Below are positions 1 to 7,220 of a DNA stretch of 13,186 nt, one piece after another (within the stretch, counting starts at the first letter, position 1; every line of letters begins with the position of its first letter). A model generated the notes under the pieces. It saw nothing but the letters and a program-made list of their open reading frames with translations, did no database searches and was not told the origin of the DNA. This stretch comes from Bacteroidales bacterium UBA2198 (GTDB lineage: Bacteria > Bacteroidota > Bacteroidia > Bacteroidales > VadinHA17). The stretch is from the NCBI GenBank assembly GCA_002328625.1, contig DCVC01000183.1, positions 1 to 13,186 of the forward strand. The letters run 5' to 3'. The translations under genes were made by a program, and so were the position numbers.

Positions 1-48
1 GAGGGCGGAGAGCGAACGGCATCGCGGTGACAGTAAAAACAAAAAACA

Positions 49-1224
49 ATGTCAAAGATACTTGTAATAGATGATGAGCGGGCAATCCGGAACACACTCA
101 AGGAGGTACTTGAGTATGAGAAACACGAGGTGGACCTTGCTGAGGATGGTCCCTCAGGAATAGAGTTGTTTAATTCAAACACCTATGACATAGTTCTATG
201 CGACATAAAAATGGCCAAGATGGATGGGATAGAAGTTCTGCAAAAGATCTACGAAACCTCAACCGACATACCTGTTATAATGATATCAGGTCATGGAAAT
301 ATAGATACTGCAGTTGAGGCTATTAAAAAAGGGGCATATGATTTCCTTGAAAAGCCTCTTGATCTTAACAGGCTGCTGATTACCATACGAAATGCAACCG
401 ATAAATCTACTCTCATTACCCAGGCACAGGTGCTGAAGAACAAAGTCAGTAAAATGTATGAGATTGTAGGCGAATCTGAAGCAATCAGAAAGGTTAAGGA
501 GATGATCGACAGGGTTGCGCCCACCGAAGCAAGAGTGTTGATTACAGGGGCAAATGGGACCGGAAAAGAGCTGGTTGCACACCAGATCCATGAAAAAAGC
601 AACAGGGCAAAAGGAGCGTTTGTTGAGGTCAACTGCGCAGCCATTCCTTCTGAACTTATTGAAAGTGAACTATTTGGCCATGAGAAGGGATCCTTTACAT
701 CAGCAATTAAACAACGCATAGGGAAATTTGAGCAGGCAAACGGAGGTACACTCTTTCTCGATGAGATAGGTGATATGAGTCTTTCGGCTCAGGCAAAGGT
801 TCTCAGGGCTTTGCAGGAAAACAAGATCTCAAGAGTCGGTTCCGATAAAGACATACATGTTAATGTCAGAATAGTGACTGCAACAAACAAGAACATAAAG
901 AAAGAGATTGAGAGCAACCGGTTCAGGGAAGATCTGTATCACCGACTGAGTGTGATACTTATTCATGTACCAACACTTAACGAACGTGAAGAGGACATCC
1001 CCCTTCTGGCTGAACATTTTAATTCAGCCATTTGCAGTGAATACGGGATGAGTAAAAAAACAATAACCAGGGATGCTTTCAGGGAACTGCAGAAAATAGA
1101 ATGGACCGGAAATATACGCGAATTCAGAAACGTCCTTGAAAGACTGATTATCCTCTGCAAAGATGAAATAACCGGAACTGATGTTGTGGCTTATGCACGA
1201 CCGGTTTCCGGATCCAACATATAA
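49..1224 (+). CDS. NtrC-family sigma-54 response regulator lacking the C-terminal DNA-binding domain
   Basis: This is a two-component response regulator that would activate sigma-54 RNA polymerase. Residues 1-120 are a receiver domain with acidic pair D8/D9, phospho-acceptor D52, S80 and K102. Residues from about 139 to 370 are the AAA+ ATPase, with Walker A GANGTGKE (167-174), Walker B LFLDE ending at D238/E239, and a GNIREFRN-type segment near the end. The sigma-54 contact loop, normally GAFTGA, reads GSFTSA at 214-219. The protein stops at 391 residues, just after the AAA+ lid, so the Fis-type helix-turn-helix is missing. I recall close Bacteroidota homologues of about the same length and with the same loop, so this is probably a family trait and not a truncation. 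The start follows an A-rich leader without Shine-Dalgarno, usual for this phylum. No partner histidine kinase is visible. Its target is unknown; aspA begins 93 bases downstream. Confidence 0.93.
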   Translation: MSKILVIDDERAIRNTLKEVLEYEKHEVDLAEDGPSGIELFNSNTYDIVLCDIKMAKMDGIEVLQKIYETSTDIPVIMISGHGNIDTAVEAIKKGAYDFLEKPLDLNRLLITIRNATDKSTLITQAQVLKNKVSKMYEIVGESEAIRKVKEMIDRVAPTEARVLITGANGTGKELVAHQIHEKSNRAKGAFVEVNCAAIPSELIESELFGHEKGSFTSAIKQRIGKFEQANGGTLFLDEIGDMSLSAQAKVLRALQENKISRVGSDKDIHVNVRIVTATNKNIKKEIESNRFREDLYHRLSVILIHVPTLNEREEDIPLLAEHFNSAICSEYGMSKKTITRDAFRELQKIEWTGNIREFRNVLERLIILCKDEITGTDVVAYARPVSGSNI

Positions 1225-1287
1225 CTTTGAATGTATTATCAGCCTACAATCCCCAATAGGAGGTCTGAAAATAAATAACAATTTTAA

Positions 1288-1309
1288 GCCCCGTTTACGG
1301 GATAGGGGC
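1288..1309 (+). promoter_or_regulatory. Small GC-rich inverted repeat in the aspA leader
   Basis: GCCCC at 1288-1292 pairs with GGGGC at 1305-1309, and an alternative inner stem CCCG (1290-1293) / CGGG (1298-1301) shares bases with it. The two pairings exclude one another. The element ends 8 bases before the aspA ATG in an otherwise A/T-rich leader, so it could influence ribosome access. There is no U-run, so it is not a standard terminator. A role is inferred from position only. Confidence 0.3.
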
Positions 1310-1317
1310 AGAAGCCT

Positions 1318-2757
1318 ATGTACCGGATTGAAAAAGATAATCTAGGCCAGAAAGAGATCCCATCAGATGCTCTTTACGGAATACATGCTCTAAGAGCAAA
1401 GGAGAACTTTCCTGACAAAACTCCATTTCCTATCGAATGGTATAAAGCTGTGGGAGTAACCAAGCTTGCTTGTTATTATACCTACAGAAAATTCCGGGAC
1501 GCCGCAATTAAGAAATATGGTAACAATCTTACTGTAAAAATTATTGATAATGATATACTTGATGCACTTATCGAGTCAGCATCAGAGGTTTCCGAAGGCA
1601 GGTATTTCGACAATTTTATTGTGCCGGCCATACAGGGTGGTGCAGGTACCAGCATTAATATGAATATCAACGAGATAATAGCAAATACAGCTCTTCTTAA
1701 GACAGGTAATAAGTGTGGAGATTACACTTATATCGATCCTACAGAACTTGCAAACATTTACCAGTCAACAAACGATGTTATCCCTACGGCACTTACTATC
1801 GCAGTAATGTTATTATTGCAGAAACTGGAGGTTCGTATAAACAGTCTCAGGATAAAAATAGAGGAGCTCGAAAAAAATACACGCGACAAGCTTCGTCCAG
1901 GATTTACCCAGATGCAGGAAGCAGTCCCGACATCGTTCGGATTACTCTTCAGTACATATAATGAAGCTTTTTCGCGCGACTGGTGGAGAGTATCCAAATG
2001 TCTTGAAAGGATCAAGAGTGTTAATCTGGGAGGAGGGGCTGTCGGAACAGGACTGGCAGTTCCGCGTTTTTTCATAATGGAAGTGGTACCTGAATTAAGA
2101 AAAATTACACAGTTGCCGCTGACCCACAGTGAAAACCTCTCTGATGCAACAGCAAATCTTGACAAATGGGTGGAGATCCATGCCACTCTTAAAGCACATG
2201 CCGTTAATCTCGAGAAGATGTCATCGGATCTCAGGCTTCTGGCTTCAGATATTGCAGAGGATAAATGCATCATAATACCTGAAAAGCAGGTGGGAAGTTC
2301 GATCATGCCGGGCAAGATAAATCCGGTGATACCTGAATTTATTATTTCCGTTTCACACAGGGTTTACTCGAATGACAATCTTGCCGGTTCACTCTGCGGT
2401 CAGGGCTGTCTTGAGCTTAATGCCTATCTTCCGGTAATAGGATTTGCTGTGATTGAAAGCATCAATCTTTTAATCTCTTCCTGTTTGACGGCTGAAAATA
2501 ATCTGATTTCAGGTCTTACGGTAAGAGATGCATCGGGTTACCACTCCCTTTTTCATAGTCCTGTGATAACAACAGCTCTGACTCCCCATATTGGTTATCA
2601 TAAAGCCGGTGAGCTGGCTCTCCTTATGAAAGAGAAGAAATACGATATTTTCGAGGCCAATTCTATCCTCAATCTAATTGATGAAGAAAGGCTTAAGGAT
2701 ATCCTTCAGTGGGGGAATCTCCTGAAATTAGGATTTTCATTAGAGGATCTTAAATAA
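1318..2757 (+). CDS. aspA: Aspartate ammonia-lyase (aspartase/fumarase superfamily), HydF-linked type
   Basis: The predicted reaction is L-aspartate to fumarate plus ammonia in the cytoplasm. The 479-residue length and layout fit the superfamily. The N-terminal segment IPSDALYGIHALRA is typical of aspartases. The substrate region GGAGTSINMN lies at 107-116 and QSTND at 149-153. The superfamily signature GSSIMPGKINP at 326-336 holds the mobile-loop catalytic serine (Ser327 by analogy) and K333/N335. The tail has the short C-terminal fumarase-type domain. Two usually fixed positions differ: GRTQ reads GFTQ (195-198) and TSTN reads TSIN (111-114). Q198 fits aspartase better than fumarase, where His is normal. 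The next gene on the strand is hydF, 162 bases on. AspA-like genes recur beside [FeFe]-hydrogenase maturation genes, so a role in feeding ammonia to H-cluster assembly is the best contextual guess. An altered substrate cannot be excluded. Confidence 0.9.
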   Translation: MYRIEKDNLGQKEIPSDALYGIHALRAKENFPDKTPFPIEWYKAVGVTKLACYYTYRKFRDAAIKKYGNNLTVKIIDNDILDALIESASEVSEGRYFDNFIVPAIQGGAGTSINMNINEIIANTALLKTGNKCGDYTYIDPTELANIYQSTNDVIPTALTIAVMLLLQKLEVRINSLRIKIEELEKNTRDKLRPGFTQMQEAVPTSFGLLFSTYNEAFSRDWWRVSKCLERIKSVNLGGGAVGTGLAVPRFFIMEVVPELRKITQLPLTHSENLSDATANLDKWVEIHATLKAHAVNLEKMSSDLRLLASDIAEDKCIIIPEKQVGSSIMPGKINPVIPEFIISVSHRVYSNDNLAGSLCGQGCLELNAYLPVIGFAVIESINLLISSCLTAENNLISGLTVRDASGYHSLFHSPVITTALTPHIGYHKAGELALLMKEKKYDIFEANSILNLIDEERLKDILQWGNLLKLGFSLEDLK

Positions 2758-2763
2758 TGGATC

Positions 2764-2809
2764 CATCAGGATTCATGGACTGGCAGATCTTTACACCATT
2801 ACCCTGATG
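2764..2809 (+). promoter_or_regulatory. Two-tier inverted repeat in the aspA-hydF gap
   Basis: CATCAGG at 2764-2770 is perfectly complementary to CCTGATG at 2803-2809. Inside it, ATGG (2775-2778) pairs with CCAT (2796-2799). Together they give an 11-pair stem with a small internal loop and a 17-base apical loop, starting 6 bases after the aspA stop. No U-run follows, so an intrinsic terminator is unlikely. It could protect the aspA 3' end or bind a regulator. The function is unknown. Confidence 0.35.
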
Positions 2810-2887
2810 CAATACGGAGACAAAGAGGCTTGTGTCTTTAATTATAGTGTATCCTGTTTTATCCGGTAATTCAATCTTAATTATTGC

Positions 2888-2895
2888 TAATTTTG
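2888..2895 (+). promoter_or_regulatory. Possible Bacteroidota -7 promoter element upstream of hydF
   Basis: TAATTTTG matches the TAnnTTTG consensus of the primary Bacteroidota sigma factor and lies 24 bases upstream of the hydF ATG. I do not see a convincing -33 TTTG at the expected spacing, so the support is the octamer and its position. If used, it would give hydF its own start and a leader made mostly of the 2897-2918 hairpin. Confidence 0.3.
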
Positions 2896-2896
2896 T

Positions 2897-2918
2897 CCGA
2901 TATTATATTTTATATCGG
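2897..2918 (+). promoter_or_regulatory. Hairpin directly before the hydF start codon
   Basis: CCGATAT (2897-2903) and ATATCGG (2912-2918) form a perfect 7-base-pair stem around an 8-base A/T loop. One base separates it from the ATG at 2920. In mRNA it would cover the ribosome standby region and could limit or regulate hydF translation. As DNA it is also a dyad where a dimeric regulator could bind. The sequence does not tell these apart. Confidence 0.4.
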
Positions 2919-2919
2919 G

Positions 2920-4149
2920 ATGACCAAAGGCAGAGACGCAAAGCCACATATCGGTATATACGGCCGCCGCAACAACGGCAAGAGCAGCCTGATCAACTGC
3001 CTGGCCGGACAGGATATTGCCATCGTATCTGATCAGCCAGGCACAACCACCGACCCGGTTAAAAAGTCTTTCGAAATAACCGGCTTCGGCCCAGTCATAC
3101 TTGTCGATACCGCCGGAATTGATGACTCCGGTGAACTTGGACAGAAAAGGGTGGATAGAACTGTAGGCACACTGGATATAATTGACCTGGCCCTGCTGGT
3201 AGTAACAGATAATTCATGGGGCGAATATGAGGATGATCTTATCAGTAAATTCCGGGATCAGGAGCTTCCGTTTATTGTGATCCATAGTAAATCAGATATA
3301 GAGTTGCCTTCAGAAGAGTTTAAGAATAAGGTCAGTACATTTACCGGCACATCTCTTTTCGAATTCTCTTCAAAAGACAAACGCAACTACGAGGAATTGA
3401 TATCCCTCATTCGCAGTACAATTCCGGAACATTCCTATAAGACCCCTACCCTTCTGGGCGATTTGATTAAGTATGGAGATATTGTCATTCTGATCACTCC
3501 CATTGACGTTGAGGCTCCTGCCGGCCGCCTTATCCTTCCCCAGGTGCAGGCGATAAGGGATATTCTTGATAATGATGCGGTTGCAATAGTCCTTAAAGAG
3601 AGGGAAGTTGATACGTTCCTGAAAAAAACAAGAATAATACCTGCTCTTGCCATAACTGATTCCCAGGTCTTCAAGAAAGCTGATGCTTCGATTCCTCCCG
3701 AAATACCATTGACAAGCTTCAGTATAATGCTGGCCCGGTTTAAAGGTGATTTTGATAATTATCTTAAAGGGACTCCTAAAATATCGGATTTACAGGATGG
3801 CGACAGGGTTCTCCTGCTTGAATCATGCACCCATCATGTTGCTTGTGATGATATCGGAAGAACAAAGATCCCCAGATGGATCTCCAATTATACAGGTAAA
3901 AAACTTGAATATGATGTTGTTGCGGGACTTGATAAACTTCCAAAACCGATAACTGATTATTCGCTTGTGATACAATGCGGCGGATGTATGATAACCAGAA
4001 AGCAGCTTAACAACAGGCTTAAGCCAGCCATCAGGGAAGGAATACCCGTAACTAATTACGGTATGGCTATTGCTTATGTGCAAGGTATATATAACAGGGC
4101 AATAGCACCCTTTGTTAAATCTGCGTATAACAAAATGGATTATCTTTAG
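2920..4149 (+). CDS. hydF: [FeFe]-hydrogenase H-cluster maturation GTPase HydF
   Basis: HydF is the GTPase and [4Fe-4S] scaffold on which the 2Fe subcluster, made with HydE and HydG, is carried to apo-HydA. Counting from the chosen ATG (409 residues), the P-loop GRRNNGKS is at 15-22, PGTTTDPV at 40-47 is the switch region, and DTAG (63-66) is G3. The G4 position reads SKSD (123-126) where NKxD is usual. The C-terminal cluster-binding motif is complete: C303, H305, C353 and C356, i.e. CxHx47CxxC, inside the family spacing. A TTG-initiated extension from 2884 is possible, but it would add a hydrophobic stretch unlike HydF N-termini and lies over a candidate promoter and hairpin. I therefore chose ATG 2920. 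aspA lies upstream on the same strand. hydE, hydG and hydA must lie elsewhere. The gene converges on the SGNH-MBOAT gene. Confidence 0.96.
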   Translation: MTKGRDAKPHIGIYGRRNNGKSSLINCLAGQDIAIVSDQPGTTTDPVKKSFEITGFGPVILVDTAGIDDSGELGQKRVDRTVGTLDIIDLALLVVTDNSWGEYEDDLISKFRDQELPFIVIHSKSDIELPSEEFKNKVSTFTGTSLFEFSSKDKRNYEELISLIRSTIPEHSYKTPTLLGDLIKYGDIVILITPIDVEAPAGRLILPQVQAIRDILDNDAVAIVLKEREVDTFLKKTRIIPALAITDSQVFKKADASIPPEIPLTSFSIMLARFKGDFDNYLKGTPKISDLQDGDRVLLLESCTHHVACDDIGRTKIPRWISNYTGKKLEYDVVAGLDKLPKPITDYSLVIQCGGCMITRKQLNNRLKPAIREGIPVTNYGMAIAYVQGIYNRAIAPFVKSAYNKMDYL

Positions 4150-4171
4150 CATGTACTATACTCCTTCTTTT

Positions 4172-4213
4172 ATACCTCACTGTTTGGAAACGAGGAAAAA
4201 TGGTGTGGGGTAT
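4172..4213. terminator. Weak bidirectional terminator-like stem between convergent genes
   Basis: ATACCTCAC (4172-4180) pairs with GTGGGGTAT (4205-4213) through nine positions, one a wobble, with a smaller GTTT/AAAC dyad in the loop. It fills the 63-base gap between the hydF stop and the stop of the opposing SGNH-MBOAT gene, where a shared terminator is expected. Neither side has a clear U-run, so support is moderate at best. Confidence 0.35.
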
Positions 4214-7206
4214 CAGAACCTGAAATAAATAAAGGGCATCACCTCGGTTGTGCGCATCTGGAATAAAAGAACTGCCACAAGCATGATAACAACCATCTGT
4301 GCCACAAGAGGAATTCGGATAAACAGCCCACGATATGATTCCTTTACTTTTTCGGGCAGGAAATGAACAATATATCCTGCCAGGATAAGCGAAAAAATCG
4401 TACCATATGCTGGCATAAGTGAAATGTATGATCCCGGTGAGAAATCCGTAGCTATCTGGTTGAGCATAAGAAGGGCATGGTGTATATCAGGCGCTCTGAA
4501 AAAAATCCAGCAAAAAGATACAAAGTTAAATGTAATAAAGACTGCCATTGCTCTGATGTACCATTTTTTATTAGTCTTCTCACCAAACATAAAAGTCCAT
4601 AGTTTATGCAATACAAGCCCCAGTCCATGCAAACCTCCCCAGAGAATAAAACGTAATGCCGCACCGTGCCATAATCCTCCGAGAAGCATCGTTATCATAA
4701 GATTGATAACCGTGCGAAATCTTCCCTTCCTGTTACCCCCCAGAGAAATATACAGGTAATCTTTAAGCCACCTCGACAATGAAATATGCCATCTTCTCCA
4801 GAAATCAGTCACACTGTCAGCTTTATAAGGAGAGTTAAAATTGACGGGCAGTCTGAAGCCAAGGATCAGGGCCACACCAATTGCAATATCAGTATAGCCT
4901 GAAAAATCACAATAAATCTGTAATCCATAGCCAAATATGGCAACAAGATTTTCAAAACCCGAATATAATGACGGCATATCAAAAACACGGTCAATAAAAT
5001 TCACTGCAATAAAATCGGAGATAACGACCTTCTTGATAAGACCCTTCGAGATAAGAAATAATGAATGACTGAATTCCCTTTGTGTAAGTTGGAACTTGTT
5101 GTACAATTGAGGAATAAACTCAGAAGCTCTTACGATCGGTCCTGCAACAAGCTGTGGAAAGAATGAGACATAGAAACCAAAATCAATAACATTTCTGACA
5201 GGTTCCAGTTTCCTTCTGTAAAGATCAAAAGTATAGCTTAACGACTGGAAAGTAAAAAAGGAAATACCAACGGGAAGTATTATGTTGCTTATATCAAACG
5301 AAGTGCCCAGAAGGTTGTTTGAAAAAGCCAGAATAAAATCGTGGGCAATAAAGTTTGTTCCAAGAATACTATTCAGTGTCTCAATAAAAAACCCTGTATA
5401 TTTGAAATAGGCAAGAATCCCGATGTTTGATATTATGCTGATAAGCAGGAATAATCTTCTTCGGGATCTCGATCTTGAGTTGAATATTAAAAGTCCGCAA
5501 AAAAAATCAACAAGAGTTACTATTATCAATAGAATCAGAAATAATCCTCCTGACTTATAGTAAAAGAAGAGACTCACCAGGAATAAATAGAGATTCCTCA
5601 GGAAGTTCTTTTTATAAATGAGACTGTAACCTGCAAGGATGATCAGGAAGAAGATCCAGAAAGCTGTGTTTGAGAAAATGAATGGCTTATCCGGATCATA
5701 ACTAAAGATCAGGGAGATGAGGTTAACTGAAAAAGGTTGCGTTTCCTTCAGTGATGGTTGGGCTACAGAGGCCGCACCATGAGACAGAACAATCGAGTCG
5801 GTTCTGACAAGATCAATGGTTGCCGTGATTGTTTCCCTGCTTGTCTTAGTAAAAATATCTCTGATTAACATCCCTGAGACAGTATCCGCACCCTGATTTG
5901 TAAAATGAACGAAATCCTTCTGTGCTAATGGAGGTTTCATATTTGCCCACCTGATTACTGAGGAGAGGCCCCCCATCGCTTTATAAGCATCCCAGAAGAT
6001 TGCACCGGCGACTTTTGCAGCATTCCGCTGTGCTTCATTTATTATTGGAATATTCGGATACGATTTTAAATTTTCGCCCTCACCCTGAGCCATGTCCGTC
6101 ACACCTACCACAAGAAATTCAGCATCAGGCATGATGCTTTTCAGAAGCGAGAGCTGACGGAATAATCCTCTCTCGTAATAGGAATAATTTTCTCGTACAT
6201 TCTTTACGATATTTAACCCGTAATGCAATACGACAAGTCTGGGAGAGAGAATTCTGTAAATTTCTTCCAGGTTCTCCCTGTCAACCATCGTAAATTCAAG
6301 CCCTGCACTCCCTCTCTGAGGAATGTTGTCAACAATTATTCCCGTTTCACTTTCAATACTGATGCCATAGATATCAGGACTGGTCCTTCCTGAAAATTCA
6401 ATTATTATATTCTTTGAATTGTATAGCGAACATTTGAATTCATTAATGTCAGGGCTTATCTCAAGAGTATGCTCTTCAGGAGGAAAACCATCTGATCTGA
6501 CCTGGATGTTTACCGCATCAAGTGAATTCCTGTAGAAAATTCTCAGTAAGTCGAAACTAGAGGTTGCTGTGTCGGCAAATCTCGATGGCACTATTCTTAT
6601 CCAGGCTTTTACAGGAATTGACGACAGTTGTCCGTCGGGGAGGAATCTGCAGAATGCCATAAACGGACCCAGCTTACTGTGAGGTATTTCACCTGACTTA
6701 TAAGATAAATAATTAAATCTTTCCCAGTTTGAAGATGAACGTATATGAATTGATCTGGTGTACATTACCGGCATCTGAGGCAGGAAGAGCCCGGGCCCGG
6801 TTCCCGAACGTCCTTCTCTTAATACTTGCCGTAAATACGATGTAACCCTGTCTCCTTCAATCTGGGAATCTCCATAATACATTATTCTTACCTGTCCTTT
6901 TGAATATTGCAGCGTATCAAGAAATTCCTGAAGAGGATAAGAAGGAGGTGGTTCATTTAAATAAGTAAGTGAATCGGTGCCGGAAATGGTGTCACTGACA
7001 AACGGTGGGACTTCTTCTGTTAATTTAATAACAGATAATATTATATTCCCTGTATCTGCCGGAAGAAAATCAAAGTCCGCATCAAAAGGAAAGAATTCTC
7101 TGACATTGGGCAGCTTAAGATGCCAGTGGGCCGGAATAACATAATAAAGACCTGTAAAACAGACCAGAAAGATCAGAAGCAATAAGAATGATCTGAATGG
7201 GCGCAT
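4213..7206 (-). CDS. SGNH esterase/transferase - MBOAT O-acyltransferase fusion protein
   Basis: A 997-residue membrane protein joins two domains that are normally separate. A membrane anchor (about 7-25) leads into a presumably periplasmic SGNH domain (about 104-455). Its block I is GDSQIEG with Ser114 in GDS (112-114), block III is HYGLN with G330 and N332, and block V is D431-F-V-H434, so the catalytic residues are retained. A beta-rich insert (about 195-290) lies between blocks I and III, reminiscent of the carbohydrate-binding insert in Ape1-type peptidoglycan esterases. From about 507 onward there are many membrane segments and MBOAT motifs: FFPQLVAGPI (682-691), DFWRRWHISLSRWLKDYLY (801-819), and LLGGLWHG with H847 followed by H860. 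By analogy with PatA/PatB, AlgI/AlgJ and DltB/DltD, the MBOAT half would pass acyl groups across the inner membrane and the SGNH half would add them to, or remove them from, an envelope glycan. It starts 14 bases after the lytic transglycosylase gene, suggesting peptidoglycan, but exopolysaccharide is an alternative. Confidence 0.9.
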   Translation of the reverse strand: MRPFRSFLLLLIFLVCFTGLYYVIPAHWHLKLPNVREFFPFDADFDFLPADTGNIILSVIKLTEEVPPFVSDTISGTDSLTYLNEPPPSYPLQEFLDTLQYSKGQVRIMYYGDSQIEGDRVTSYLRQVLREGRSGTGPGLFLPQMPVMYTRSIHIRSSSNWERFNYLSYKSGEIPHSKLGPFMAFCRFLPDGQLSSIPVKAWIRIVPSRFADTATSSFDLLRIFYRNSLDAVNIQVRSDGFPPEEHTLEISPDINEFKCSLYNSKNIIIEFSGRTSPDIYGISIESETGIIVDNIPQRGSAGLEFTMVDRENLEEIYRILSPRLVVLHYGLNIVKNVRENYSYYERGLFRQLSLLKSIMPDAEFLVVGVTDMAQGEGENLKSYPNIPIINEAQRNAAKVAGAIFWDAYKAMGGLSSVIRWANMKPPLAQKDFVHFTNQGADTVSGMLIRDIFTKTSRETITATIDLVRTDSIVLSHGAASVAQPSLKETQPFSVNLISLIFSYDPDKPFIFSNTAFWIFFLIILAGYSLIYKKNFLRNLYLFLVSLFFYYKSGGLFLILLIIVTLVDFFCGLLIFNSRSRSRRRLFLLISIISNIGILAYFKYTGFFIETLNSILGTNFIAHDFILAFSNNLLGTSFDISNIILPVGISFFTFQSLSYTFDLYRRKLEPVRNVIDFGFYVSFFPQLVAGPIVRASEFIPQLYNKFQLTQREFSHSLFLISKGLIKKVVISDFIAVNFIDRVFDMPSLYSGFENLVAIFGYGLQIYCDFSGYTDIAIGVALILGFRLPVNFNSPYKADSVTDFWRRWHISLSRWLKDYLYISLGGNRKGRFRTVINLMITMLLGGLWHGAALRFILWGGLHGLGLVLHKLWTFMFGEKTNKKWYIRAMAVFITFNFVSFCWIFFRAPDIHHALLMLNQIATDFSPGSYISLMPAYGTIFSLILAGYIVHFLPEKVKESYRGLFIRIPLVAQMVVIMLVAVLLFQMRTTEVMPFIYFRF

Positions 7207-7220
7207 ATATCATGAAGAAA

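Noticed and set aside
1..67. Possible 3' end of an upstream gene before the response regulator.
   Set aside because: Frame 1 stops at 28-30, frame 2 at 65-67 and frame 3 at about 72-74. The tails are too short to recognise and nothing favours one frame.
291..719. A 142-codon reading frame on the minus strand inside the response regulator gene.
   Set aside because: It is antisense to a well-conserved domain and its translation resembles no known family.
1222..1229. TAACTTTG overlapping the response regulator stop, matching the -7 consensus.
   Set aside because: No -33 TTTG lies at the right distance and the match overlaps the stop codon of the regulator. Kept out as likely chance.
1758..2315. 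A 185-codon reading frame on the minus strand inside aspA.
   Set aside because: It is antisense to conserved aspartase segments, including the GSSIMPGKINP loop; a shadow frame.
2783..2797. Possible sigma-54 promoter (TGGC...TTAC) in the aspA-hydF gap, tempting because of the nearby sigma-54 regulator.
   Set aside because: After the GG the required GC ten bases on is CA, and the -12 box TTGC is not present.
2884..2919. TTG-initiated N-terminal extension of HydF.
   Set aside because: It would add 12 mostly hydrophobic residues unlike HydF N-termini and runs through a promoter-like octamer and a hairpin. ATG 2920 gives a normal-length protein.
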